This document shows, piece by piece, positions 46,000 to 58,042 of a stretch of 64,000 bases of DNA (position 1 is the stretch's first letter; each line of letters starts with the position of its first letter). The stretch is from positions 62,001 through 126,000 of the forward strand of contig NEEC01000017.1 of NCBI GenBank assembly GCA_002189035.1. The letters run 5' to 3'. The stretch comes from Utricularia gibba. Taxonomy: Eukaryota > Streptophyta > Magnoliopsida > Lamiales > Lentibulariaceae. Below the pieces are notes generated by a model, which was not told the origin of the DNA, did not search any database, and was given only the letters and a program-made list of their open reading frames with translations. The position numbers and the translations under genes were made by a program.

Positions 46000-47045
46000 G
46001 AGAATGCTCAGTTATTGTTATTGGCTTATTTGTTGCAAAGGAATTTCGAAATTGCTCATATTATTGTGCTTATTGTGCTGCTCCGACTACGTTCTCATGG
46101 TTCAAGACGGCAATGCCGATACTGATATACATCGAAAATGCCAAGACAAATTGAACATCTCCATGAATTAGTTAGCAACATGAACAACACAGCTTTGGAG
46201 GAATTGAGGATGAATCGAGATTCCTTTGGACGATTGTATTGTCTACTTTGTGATTATGCAGGGCTTCGTGACTCGAAGTATGTAACTATTAGTGAGAAAG
46301 TCTGTATTTTCTTAAGTATTTTAGACCATCATAAGAAGATGTGAGTTCAAAAGTCATCCTTCAAAAGATCGACTTGGACAATTAGCTGTCACTTCAAGGC
46401 CGTTCTTGTAGCTGTTTTATGTCTGTATGATAAGCTGTTAGTTAAGGGTGAACCTGTTACTATTACCATTGCCACATCAAGGTTCTGTTTCTTTGAGGTA
46501 CTATTTCTTTTTTTGGTTATGCAATGTTTATCTTAATAACTATTAATTGTTGAATGTTTGTAATATGTGTAGAATTGTTTAGGTGCTTTAGATGGGTCCT
46601 ATATTGAGGCACGGGTGCCTGAGTGTGATAAGTCAAAATATCGAATCCGAAAAGGTACAATAGCCTTCAATGTCTTGGGTGTATGTGATCAAAATATGAA
46701 TTTTATTTACATGCTTGCTGGTTGGGAAGGATTGGCTGCTGACAGCCGTATACTTAAAAGTGCTTTGTTGAAGGAAGTTGGTGGTCTACGAGTACGTAGA
46801 GGTTAGTTGTGAAGTTAGTAAGATTTTTAAAGGTTTTTCCATGCATGAATTTCCATTGTTTCAGGCTGTTTTCAGAAACATTTTACTATACAAATGCATG
46901 TTGTGATTGTAGGTTGCTATTATCTATGCGATAATGGCTACACCAATTGTGATGGCTTCCTAGTTCTATATCAGAATGTGCAGCTGCCTTCCTTGAAAAA
47001 CATTTTTATATTTCAGTTGAACTAGATTCAGTATTTTATTTTGGA
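46000..47045 (+). pseudogene. PIF/Harbinger transposase remnant
   Basis: 46138-46344 is the DUF8040-type N-terminus (RMNRDSFGRLYCLL). 46572-46806 is the start of the DDE_Tnp_4 core, with NCLGALDGSYIEARVPECDK and LAGWEGLAADSRIL. After an intron-like gap CYYLCDNGYTN carries the second Asp (about 46915). The ERSFG segment with the catalytic Glu is not found, so the core is truncated as well as frame-broken. Confidence 0.83.
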
Positions 47046-47402
47046 TTGGGTAAGAATATTCATTTTGAATACTTCATGCTGATGAAATCAATTATTTGGA
47101 CATTCAATTGCTCTAATCAAGATAGTAAGTCCTGTGAAAAAAATCAATTGAAATATAGTGGAATCCATTGGGGCAAAAATGAAGGTCATATGGTGACACT
47201 TGATTGCCATGTAGTTCAGGCGTCAGTAAGAAATCTATGGAGAAGAAGCCATAGAAATTCATAAACTAATAAAAGTAGGAACTTTCCTAGAAAATACCAA
47301 TTCATCTCATATCTCGTCCGGTGTTTCTAACATCCTTGTTGTGCTATTCCACCCTTTTCCCGATCGAGAAAGAATGTCCATAATCATGTAGTATTCCTTT
47401 TT

Positions 47403-47693
47403 CTAGATCTTGATTTTCGAAGAAATGTGTGGAATAGCTGTCAAAGTTGAAGTGGGTTTGCGTTTCTTCATCATCTTCTCAAGAGCTACATAATACCCAT
47501 TTCTAAAACTATTTTCACTCTTCCACCCACTGTCAATAATATCCTTGAAAGCGATAACAAGAAGACGTGCTTCTTCAACGCTCCACCCGAGTTTCGATTT
47601 CGATTTACCATTGTTGTTCTCTGTGTGGGACGTGCTCATTTCGCACAGAAAATTGGAGAATGATTGAAGAGCCGAAGCCAAGAACCCTACCAA
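47403..47693 (-). pseudogene. Myb/SANT-like remnant of the second Harbinger element
   Basis: The frame has LGWSVEEARLLVIAFKDIID, then SGWKSENSFRNGYYVALEKM and LTAIPHISSKIK, the pattern of plant Myb/SANT-like proteins. It appears to stop after the first exon; later exons are not recognisable. The first 18 residues may be non-coding, with MSTSHTENN as the real start. Confidence 0.72.
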
Positions 47694-47911
47694 AATAAAA
47701 AAAATGTAGAAGGGAAAAAATGTCTTTGTTCAAAATCTGTAAAAAGTAATCCAATATATGTCTACCAAACAAGACATGGGATATCTTATTCCAACCCATA
47801 AATTCTATACTAGCAAACATAATGTGTACTTATAGGAGGGATAATTTTTATCTGGTATAAATTATACTAGTATTACTAAAACTACTATCAAACATGGCTT
47901 AAGGCACCACA

Positions 47912-49410
47912 TGTTGGTATATATGTTTTAGAGACAATTAGCATATTGGCAAGTCATATCTTTTTATATTTATTTTGAATTGTGATCAAATTTATATCAC
48001 TGATAAGATTCTCTATTTGATCTATATGCAGTAAAAATTATGATAAGATCATAATATGAGATTTTTCAAACGTTTATATTCAAGTTAAAAATTCTCTGGC
48101 TAACGTAATTGTGAAATGAGAATATTACAAATATGGATAAGTTGGCACACATTGAGTTCCCTAAATTGTTTACGCAATGGTTCTTACCATTAATATAATG
48201 AAATTAATAGAACCAATGTGTGGGTGTCAATTAGAGAATTGATTCATTGAATGACTCATTTTCAAGATACTACAATGGGAAGCTAACCAAGTGTCACTAG
48301 TAAGATCTCGAATATGACAACTGTGCAAGTAAGCTTAAACTTGAATCAATAAAGTCATCTTAATCTTAATCTTATACTTTCATCCATTACTAATGAGAGT
48401 TTAACCATGACTTGCCTAGTATAGATGAGAATGGATACGACTCCTTAAGGTTAGAGATAGTTGATTGATCAATAAAAAATTCATCACTCATGTTAGTTAT
48501 GAGATCTTATCTCAATAAATTTCATCAAAGCCTTACAGTAAATCTTAGGCCTAGGATAATGACACTCGAGGAGGTTGATTAAGTCATTGAATGTTAGTGC
48601 TTAAATGCAATTATAAGTTCGATACATAAAAAAGACACACACTCATGTTTTGGTATCGAATGAGATATAAATATAATGAAAGTTGTTCTTTGTATAATGG
48701 CTAGTCATAGAAAAGTTCAATCAGTTCATCTGATTATTTTTACATCTTTGGAATCATGATATGTTGCTAGACATCACTCACGATCGGAATGATGGATTTA
48801 ATTAATTAAGAGTTAATTAATAAATTCATTATTATGACCTCAATTGAAGAAGTCTATATGATCACACATAATAGTGGAGTCACTCATTAATATAAAATAA
48901 AATGATATAATTACATGAGATTTAATTGGTAAAATAGATAAATTAAATAAATTATTATTTTGAGATTAATATTGATTAAATTCAAAATAAAAGATCTGAT
49001 ACATATAAGACTTAGGAACATATATATCTATTAGATTTTCATGAGATAAGATCTTTATGAAGATTTGATTAGATATATTACCAAATATCTATATCAAATA
49101 GTCAGAAAGATTTGATCCGTGGAGATTTTTCATATCTTCATTCCATTTGAGATTTATCTGGAAGAGTCAATTTTTTCTATTAGCATCTGAGGAGATTGGC
49201 CATCATTCAATAGCTTTGAGAAGGTTGTTGACGGAGTGCTTCACGTGGGATACCATAGAGGCCATCTATTGTTGGTGGATGATGAACAATGGAGTGCATT
49301 GAAAGGTATTTTTAGAATCCTTTTATCTGATGTATGTATTCGAAGATCTGCAATTTGGAATTCTCAAACATTTTTAAATTCTATTACTTCTCTGATATAC
49401 AAACCTAACA
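47912..49410 (+). repeat. Copia-like LTR, left arm of a large inverted repeat
   Basis: Begins TGTTGGTATATATG, typical of copia LTRs, and from about 48175 to 49410 aligns in reverse with 50430-51602. It is AT-rich, non-coding and has many small differences from its partner. The fragment at 15251-15414 is from the same family. Confidence 0.75.
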
Positions 49411-50429
49411 CGACAAACACCTTAGCCATGCATACTCAAACTAAACAATACAAATTCATAAAGCGAACGTATAGGATTAAATGTTCATTCTCATAGTCAC
49501 ATTAATAAAATGATAAGCAGAAGTAAAATGATCAAATGTAAAAAATATTAGTAGAGCCTAATTTAATGACATTATTCCTAGCTAAGAGAAATGTCTACTT
49601 AGAATTGGCTTTCATGTTCTTCAATTAAAAGAAAAAAATTCTTTGTCATCCTCCACCTTGTCTATATGTGTCTAATATATAAGATCACTCTATTATATAG
49701 ATCATACTAAATTAGGGAGAAGGAGATTTTCTATGATTGTTTTGATCCAATTCTGGAAAAAAATAGCTCTCCCCTCATAGTGTTTGATACAACCCTCCAA
49801 ACAATAAGTGTTTGACAAACTAGATCTTAGATTTTAAATGAAGCAATTCTTGAAAAAAAAATGACTCTCGTTCTCCTTATGTTAGTGTAAGGAATAAGCT
49901 TAATTATTTAGTAGGGGATTTTTCCATAGGGAACTCTTGCAATATGGATATTGATATCCTATCATATAGGCATCTTGACAACTCTTGTCCTTTTGTTCAT
50001 AACGCATCATATCCCTGGATTTTCATACATAATGATCGAAAATCGTAATCGACCCTAGATGCCTTGGTAACAAATAAATTATTAACCATCATATGCATCG
50101 ATAATTCGTGCAAAGGTCAACATGCCCCACGACTACACACATATAAACCATCATCATGCTACGCATACACACGTATGATATGTGTCTCAAAAGCATCAAT
50201 CATGAATCGAATTTTTCACATCATAAGGCAGCAAAACAATACAACATAATGAGATTTCATGCATCACATGCTTTTACATAATCAGATTTCGTGCATCACA
50301 TGCTATTACGTAATCAGATTTCGTGCATCACATGCTATTACGATGATCGCCGCCAAGGCGACTTATAAGAACATCTCACAAAATCAGCAATGATTCTAAC
50401 ATATACACGTATTCTGTAATATTCAGTGC
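49411..50429. other. Spacer of the inverted LTR pair
   Basis: AT-rich sequence between the two arms with no recognisable frame or retrotransposon domain. The only structure is the 32-bp tandem repeat at 50253-50348. Confidence 0.6.
50253..50348. repeat. 32-bp tandem repeat, three units
   Basis: Three adjoining units start at 50253, 50285 and 50317, each with GATTTCGTGCATCACATGCT (first unit GATTTCATGC) and ending around ATTACGTAATCA. The period is exactly 32. Confidence 0.9.
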
Positions 50430-51602
50430 AGTGGAATTTGAAAATTTTTGAGAAACTCCAAACACAGATCTTGGAATATGGTATACGTCAAATAAAGGGA
50501 TATTGCAAATACCTTTCAGTGGACTCCGATGTTCACCAACTGACAACAGTAGATGGCCTCTATGGTATCCACATATGCAGCACTTTGTCGATAACCTTCT
50601 CAAGGCTATAGAATGTTGGTCAATCTCCTCAGGTGCTAGTAGAGAAAATCACCCCTTTGTGGATCAATCTCAGAGAGAACGAAGATGTGAAAAATCTGCA
50701 AATCAAATCTTGCTAATAGATATTTGGTAACATATCAAATCAAATATCCATAAAGATCTTATCTTATGGAGATAGATATATGTTCCAAATCTAATCTATA
50801 TAAGATCTTTTATTTTGAGTTTAATCAATATTAATATCAAAATAACTCTCTATTTAATTTATCCACTTTACCAATTACATCTCATGTAATTGTGTCATTC
50901 TATTTTATATCGATGAGTGACTCCACTATTATGTGTGACCCTATAGGCTTATTCAATCAAGACTGTAATAACGGATTTATTAATTAACTATGAATTAATC
51001 AAATCTATCATTTTTTATCATGAATGATGTCTAGCAACATATTATGATCCCTAAGATGTAAGAATAATTAGGTGAATTGATTGAACTTTTCCATGAGCAG
51101 TCCCCATACAATGAATAGCTTTCATCATACTTATATCCTATTCGATACCAGAACATGGGTGTGCGTCTTTCTGATGTGTCGAACTTATAATTGCATTCAA
51201 GCACTAATATTCAATAACCTACTCAAACACTTCGAGTGTCATTACCTTGGGCCAAGGACTTAATGTTAGGCTTTGATACAATTACTTGAGATATGATCTT
51301 ATAGGTAACATGAGTGATGAATCATTTATTGATCAATCAACTATCTCCAACCTTAAGAAGTCACATCCCTTCTCATCCATACTAAGCAAGCCATGGTTAG
51401 ACTTCCATTAGTAATGAGCGAAAATGCGAGCTTAAGATGAAGATAACTTTGATAACCTCAAGTCTAAGCTTACTTGCTACTGACATTTGGTTAACTTCCC
51501 ATAGTAGCATCTCGAAGACGAGTCATCCAGTAAATCGATTATCTAATCGACACCCATAGGTTCTAATAATCTCATTACATCAATTGTGAGAATCATTGTC
51601 TC
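50430..51602 (-). repeat. Copia-like LTR, right arm of a large inverted repeat
   Basis: Reverse complement of about 48175-49410, with shared words such as CATAGAGGCCATCTA and TGAGTGACTCCACTATTATG in reverse. It lacks the outer 260 bases of the left arm and ends where a Ty3 RT fragment begins. Confidence 0.75.
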
Positions 51603-51813
51603 AAGAACACTAACAGCAAGTGTGCTAAAATCCTTGACAAAGTGACGGTAGAAACTAGCCAATCCATGGAAACTACGTACTTCTCTAATCATTGTAGGAT
51701 TTGGTCATCCCCTAATTGCCTTCACATTTTCTTCATCCACTAAAATTTCTGAACCTTTTACAATGTTGCCAGGAAAAGAGATTTGGTAGTAGAAGCTATC
51801 TTTAGTTGATCTT
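51603..51813 (-). pseudogene. Ty3 reverse transcriptase/connection fragment
   Basis: On the minus strand it reads ILVDEENVKAI, then VRSFHGLASFYRHFVKDFST, the conserved segment between RT and RNase H of chromovirus-like elements. It is a short orphan piece cut by the copia LTR on one side and the family A LTR on the other. Confidence 0.78.
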
Positions 51814-52982
51814 TGATAAACGAAAAATTCACATGTCGTAAATGTAAACTTTCCTATCAAATAAATTTATAACCTAATACACCTTCAAGCATAAAATAAT
51901 TATGAGCATAGTGATTAGGGTCGAACACGAGGAGCTAGGTGCTTGCTATGTGAAGGTCAATACAAGGAATCAATGTCACGTTGGTAAAATTGGTCTTAGC
52001 TAGGACAAAGGCAGAACTAAAACGAAATACAGTAAAGAAAAGTAATAAGTTCTAGAGCTCGGTTCTTTTTGGAAGGGAATGGGTGATGCCTTGGGACTCC
52101 TAGGGGATGTATGCTCATCACTAAGCAAACTCATCTAAACCACAAATCATACAACTAACTCACAAGATCTAGGTCTACCCGGATTCTTGTTTTTCCCGCT
52201 AATCTTTGGTCTACCTCTAATTAGGGTTGTTAAGTTGGGTTTCACTACTTCCCCCTCCTGGATCTATCCTGGTTTGTTAAGGAAGTGGCGTGACTCATGG
52301 CTGTTTAGATCTAAAGATTGATTAACATGTTTCTCCCCTTTTTACCCCAAGGCACCCCCCTAAGTACTTAGCCACTCATGCTTAAGATAAATGAAAGTGG
52401 AAAAGAAAACATCACCCACAGTGTGCTCATTTCACAGTCAAATACCAGAAAGCAAACAAGCAAGTAATGTGAAGTGTCAACAAAAAAACTGAAAAACATC
52501 ACTAGCTACTCTTAGCTAGGAGTAATGTTCTTCGAAGAGAGAAAATAATCTTGAACTTCAGCTTCGTTCCTGTTTGTCTTCCTTCTTCTTCCTCCCCAGA
52601 AAACCTTCGCAGAAAATGTGTTTGTGAGTCTCCAAGGGGATCTACCTTCTCTCCCTACCTTAGTTTCTTTTTTATCCAAAATCTTCCTTTTTCACCTCCT
52701 TGGACTTTGTGTGTACTCTTTTTCAGACTTCTGTCACCTTTTCTGCTACCACACTGTTCATACTCGGCTCCTTGGGGTTTGTGTTGCGACCGATGCTGCA
52801 TTGCTCGAAGGGAACTATTAGAAAGTTGGGACTACATCGCAGATTTAGTACCAACTAAGACTAAAAGTGCACTCCTACGGTACTTATGTGCAAAAATATA
52901 GAAACATGCAATTAAGCTTAATTTTTGTAGCACAAAATGAGTAAATTCCATGCATTGAGCCACTAAAAAATATGTGCTATCA
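51814..52982 (-). repeat. Complete family A LTR (copy A2)
   Basis: 1169 bp from TGATAAACGAAAAATTCAC to ATATGTGCTATCA, the most complete family A copy in the window. It aligns with 15879-16858, 20737-21248, 22787-23494 and, in reverse, 63638-64000. Confidence 0.88.
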
Positions 52983-53778
52983 CATTATGCTACAACGATA
53001 CTAGACTTGTCTTCAAGTCCTAACTAAGACTAATAGGAGGTAATTAGTCAATGAATTTCCTACAGAGCGATGTGGATGCTTAGCATTCAGCCAAAAACGC
53101 ATGAGTTGTAGGGGTGCTCGTGTGCATGTGAGGGTGTCACTCAAGCATACATGACAATTTCATCCTGAAAGGTGCATTTGAAGATTATATGAGCAAAAAT
53201 GGCATGTGCTTACCTCCAAAGAGTGCTGATTGTCACTACTATTTTTTTTTTTCTTTTCTTCTTCTCCCTTTTTTTTTCCACAGAGATCGAGACCAGGGAG
53301 AATTTAGAGTTCAACTCAGGTAAACTGTTGCTTCCCCTCTTTGTTTGTGAGTGTGGGCTATGCACTTTCCTCCTTATTCCTCCAGGGATCCCTTCTACTC
53401 CTCTGAGTTGTTCTCATAACCCCCCCCCCCTGTGCTCTTTACTCTGTCGTCTATACACGCTCTTTTGTTGTGTGTTGCTTTTCAAGACGTGGGTCTCATC
53501 GCTTTTCTGGTGATGATGCTTTTCTTGACCCATTTTTTTTTGCTGTCTACAGATTTCGTGACAACCAGTCCTCCATGAAAAATCAACACATGCCATTCCG
53601 ACTACACTGAACATGTTGCTGTCTCACAAAAATAATCAAGGGAAAACATGCTCACTGGTTCATAATAGGCCATAACAAAATTCATGCATTCCGTGCATCA
53701 TGAAAAACATCTCATGCTCTTAAGGAAATTCCTCAACCGTTCACAAAATTCTCTTGACAATAACGTCTCACTACTAAA
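52983..53778 (-). other. 3' internal remnant of element A2
   Basis: Non-coding sequence equivalent to 16859-17690, the region between the env-position frame and the 3' LTR. It ends at about 53778 within ACTACTAAATT, where the chromovirus LTR tail begins, so the rest of A2 is lost. Confidence 0.72.
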
Positions 53779-53831
53779 TTTACTAGCTATTTCTTCTTCT
53801 ATCCAACATCCAAATTCTGTGTCTAACATCT

Positions 53832-53843
53832 TGGTATCAGAGC
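53832..53843 (+). other. Primer binding site (tRNA-Met type)
   Basis: TGGTATCAGAGC, a perfect match to the site complementary to initiator tRNA-Met, lies three bases after the LTR end TCTAACA. Confidence 0.93.
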
Positions 53844-53845
53844 AA

Positions 53846-54473
53846 ATGGATGAAATCAAGGAGATGCTAGTCAATATGATGATTGACTTCAAAAAAGACG
53901 TTCTTGCAGATCTCAAGAACCAGTTGAACACTAAGCTATCAGAACTAGAAATCTGAGTAGAAAAGGCAGAATCAGTGGTTGAGAGTTCTCAAATGGGAGC
54001 AAAACCTAGTATGGGAAATCTCAAACTCGTTGAAAGGCATAGCACAAGATTCGTTTATTTCGTTGAAGCAAAATCAACCAAAAATTACATAGTCGGACTT
54101 GAAGACCTACTACAATCTACAATTTGGACCAAGGAATCGAGCCTCTAACACGGCGAGATTGGAAAAATTACATATGGGAAGTGATTTGGAAGACTATCAT
54201 GCTCAATTCTTAGCGGTGGTCATTACAGTAAAGGATTTTACACCTGAAAATGAAATGCAGATTTATTTAAGTGGGTTACCAGAAGAATTTCCTAGCCAGA
54301 TTTCTTTACAACATCCAAGCAGCACAATGGATGCCATGAGCTTCGCATTAATGCTTCATAAGGGAGAAAGAGGAGGTCCTAAAATCAGCAGCAAATCTGA
54401 ACCGTGGAGAGGAAAGCAAATCAAGGCCTTGAGAAAAAGAGAGAACTTCAGATTGCCACCAAGAAGACAATGA
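53846..54473 (+). pseudogene. Chromovirus gag, broken
   Basis: Starts MDEIKEMLVNMM, just after the primer site, with a stop at about 53954. The capsid-like part is at 54099-54400: LEKLHMGSDLEDYHAQFLAV and IYLSGLPEEFPSQISLQHPS. The zinc knuckle CFHCDEKFVPRHKC follows in the next frame at about 54528-54570. Frameshifts separate the parts. Confidence 0.85.
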
Positions 54474-56850
54474 TGTTGAAACGGCTTCCACAGAAAGAAT
54501 TTGAGGAACGAAAGGCTAAGAATCTATGCTTTCATTGTGATGAGAAATTTGTTCCAAGGCATAAATGCAAGAAGCTTTTCTTTATTGGATTTGTGGAAGG
54601 AGATTCAGACATTGAAGAAGATCAAGATATTCATATATCAGTCAATGTAATCATAGGAGGCAAGGAAACATCAATTGAAGGGAGACTTATGCTTATTGAA
54701 GCCAAAATCATGGAACAAACCAACCTATTCCTTCTAGACTTAGGAAGCTCCCATAGTTTCATGCATGAGAAGATGCTATCTAAACTTCCATTGGATGTAA
54801 CTCAAAGGAAGGGTTTATGTGCACTTGTGGCTCATAGAGAATCTATTAGTTGCATTGGAGTTTGTAAAAATGTAGAGCTCAATATTAGAAATTTCACTTG
54901 TAGGCAAACACTCTATGTCTTCCTGTTAGGCAACTTTGATGGAATTCTAGGATATGATTGGCTCACAACAATCGGACCTATATCTTGGGATTTTGGAATA
55001 CCGCAAATATCCTTTATTCAGAATGGAGATACATATGAGATCAAGGGTTACCATACAAGCCAACCATCTACAGCGAGTCTCAATATCTCCATAGAGCTTG
55101 ATAATTCTTCCCCATTATACAAACATATTCTACACAGCATGTTGACCTCTAACCACCATGTTTTTGAAGAACTAAGGGGATTACCACCTAAAAAGAGACA
55201 TGAGCATCAGATACATCTAGTAGCAGGGGCTGATCCATCCACACGAATACCTTATCATTATCCTTACAAGCAACGAGGCAAGATCGAAAATCAGGTGCAA
55301 GAACTATTAAAGAAGGGGTGGATCCATCCCAGCACGTCACCCTTCTCAGCTCTTGTACTCTTGGTTGCTAAAAAGGATGGAGGTTGGCGATTATGTATAG
55401 ATTATCGTGCGCTCAACAACATCACAGTTAAGGTCAAATTCCCTATACCTACTTTAGAAGAATTAATAGGTGAATTGCATCGTGCTCAAATTTTTTCAAA
55501 GTTAGATCTAAGCACTGGATACCACCAGATCAGGATGCATGAGGAGTCGATTGTTACAACAGCCTTCCAAACAACAAAAGGGCATTATGAGTTCAGTCTT
55601 TCAAGCTTACTTATGGAAATTTGTGTTTGTTTTTTTTTATGATATCTTAATCTACAGGAGAACTATGGAAGATCATATGCGACATCTACAACTTGTTTTC
55701 CAGTTGCTACATGATCAACAATTATATGTCAAAGCTTTCAAATGCTTCTCTTGTAAGTCGCAGATTAAGTACCTAGGACATTTAATAGGAGTAAAAGGGA
55801 TTTTAGGTAGATGAAAAAAAGGTGGAAGCAATCCTCAATTGGTCAAAACCAAAGAACATTAGAGAGCTGCGTGGGTTCCTTAGCCTAGCCAATTATTATC
55901 AGTGCTTCATTGCCAAATTCAGCACCATAGCAACTCCCCTCACTGCCATGCTTAAGAAGGATGGTTTTTGATGGACAGAAACAAGGGAGAAAGCTTTCAT
56001 CCAATTGAAAGAAGCCCTTATAGTTACACCGGTACTTGCCACTCCAAACTTTGATGAATTATGTATATTAGAATATGATGCTTCAGATGGAGTAATGAGA
56101 GCAATTTTGCATCAAGATGGCCACCCCATTGCATATTTCAGCAAAGGATTGGTGGATAGACACAAGAACCTTGAAGCCTCGATAAAGCATTGGAGTCAAT
56201 ATTTATGGGGAAGACATTTTACAGTGAGAACGGATCATAAAAGTTTACAATATCTAGGACATCAAAAAATGGAAACTTCTTTCCAAATAAAATGGATGAG
56301 TAAGCTTTTGGGTTATGACTTCAACATTAAGTATTGAGCTTGAAAAGAGAACAAGGTAGCCGATGCTTTCACGCATGGATCCAGACACAATGCTACAGGT
56401 ACTTGTTGTTTCTATTCCTCAACTTGACTTATTTGACCAGGTGCGATATCACAATCAGCAAAGTCTAAAGATGATGGAAATCTTGAAAGCAATTGAGGAA
56501 AAAAAACCAACAAGCTGGAGCATTACAAAAATAGAGTATATATCGATGAAAAATCAGAATTGCCCTCACTTATTATGATTGCTATCCATGGCACATTTCA
56601 TGAGGGTGCTCTCAAAACACTACAGAGAGTTAGAGCTGATTTTTATTGGAAGAACATGGCAGAGCAAATACAATCTTTTACAAATGAATGTATTGTTTGC
56701 CAAAGAAGTAAGTCAGAGCAAGTTCATCCTAGTGGGTTATTACAACCTTTGAAGATTCCAGAAAGAATATGGGCGGAAATATCACTTGATTTTATTGAAG
56801 GATTACCACTTTCCAAAGGCAAGAAGGTCATCTTAGTGGTGGTAGACTAG
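54404..56850 (+). pseudogene. Chromovirus pol (PR, RT, RNase H, integrase N-part), broken
   Basis: The protease motif is LLDLGSSHSFM. RT has KKGWIHPSTSPFSALVLLV, WRLCIDYRALNNI and FSKLDLSTGYHQI. The next conserved block (MPFGLTNAP in relatives) is missing: after GHYEF about 25 codons are deleted, with a frameshift. The catalytic motif then reads FFYD instead of FFDD, in the frame 55539-55814. RNase H is at 56005-56337 (LEYDASDGVM, HWSQYLWGR, RTDHKSLQYL), after stops near 55815 and 55970. The integrase zinc site HGTFHEGALK and CIVCQ is at 56583-56705. A stop follows VVVD at 56848. Confidence 0.87.
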
Positions 56851-56880
56851 TTAAGTAAGTATGCTCATTTCATACCACTA

Positions 56881-58037
56881 TGATGAAACACATTTTCCCT
56901 GAATTTTATAATACAAAATAGTTATATTTTATTGTGGTTTAGGTTAGATAAATGTGTTTTTTTTATTTTATGTGTGTTTAAGTTAATTTTATGTGTTTGT
57001 GTTAAAAAGAGGACTAAATCCTTTGATTTAGTCCACAATCTTTGTTAATAATATTTCAGTAAGTTCAGCAGGGAGTTTAGTAGAGAAATCGGACTTGCAA
57101 ACGTGTGGAACAAGTGAAGGGCGCAAAATCCGGAGAAGGACAAAGAACACTGTTCAGCTGCCACCTGCAGTCTGCAAGTTCAGGCTGGGAACAGTGCTGG
57201 CGGTCAGGAACAGTGCAATGGAGTGAAGGAAAGGGGAAATTTATTTCGAAAAGGAGCCAATGGGGTACAGCGAACAAGCAACAACGAGGAGATGCAAGGA
57301 GGCTTCTTCCCCAACGCAAAAAACATAAACCAGAAGAGGGGAAGAAGGCCCAAATCATCAAGAGCAACACCGGAGCCCAGTCTAGCATTACTGTTCCGGG
57401 CTGTGAGCGGTAGCAACCAGGCGACAGAACAGTCTTTATTTGCTTTTCGTTTTCTGAACATTTCGAGTTTCTGCATTTGACTTGTTTACAATGTTTCTGC
57501 CATTTTGGCCAACTTATATGAATGTAATCAGTAGAATCAGGTAGACCTAGTTCTATATGCTTTGCATGCAGGTAGACCTAATTGCAATGTTGGTTATGAT
57601 ATTAGGGACTAGCTTAGCAAAAAATATGATGAATGACCTGGGCAGACTTACGTTATTTGAAGTTGTCAGTATATGAAGATGGTAAATTACGTTAGGAACC
57701 TCAGCATAACACCACCTACAGATCCTTAAGGCGTCTTCGTATTATTCTAAGTTAGAACCAGTACCTGTCACCTTTAGCGTTGAGACCTGATATTGCTTAG
57801 CTATCTTGTTTACTCAACTTGTTTGCCACTATTAGTCCGAACTTAGACTAAGACCTACTGTTATCCGAAATTATGCATTTGCTAAAACACTTAGCAAGCA
57901 CAAGCTCTTCGTGATCGACACCGATATCCACTATACAAGTTTTCTAAAATTGTATTTTGAGTGGATTAGGGACTATAAATTTATTTGATAACGAAATTTT
58001 ATTTTTGCAACGACATTAGGAAAATTTCCGTTTATCA
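56881..58037 (+). mobile_element. Solo LTR, family B, with CACTA target duplication
   Basis: 1157 bp from TGATGAAACACATT to TTTCCGTTTATCA. CACTA is present at 56876-56880 and 58038-58042. The integrase frame continues across it (FIPL before, AHPYNTI after), so it inserted into a chromovirus that was already in place. Confidence 0.93.
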
Positions 58038-58042
58038 CACTA

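Larger units (their letters stand above)
45339..47898 (+). mobile_element. Second PIF/Harbinger element, decayed
   Basis: Possible ends are GGCTGTGTTTGGTAATA and, reverse-complemented, GCCATGTTTGATAGTA, next to TAA at the left and TTA at the right. Inside are a transposase remnant on the plus strand and a Myb/SANT-like remnant on the minus strand, the same arrangement as the element at 36140. Confidence 0.72.
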
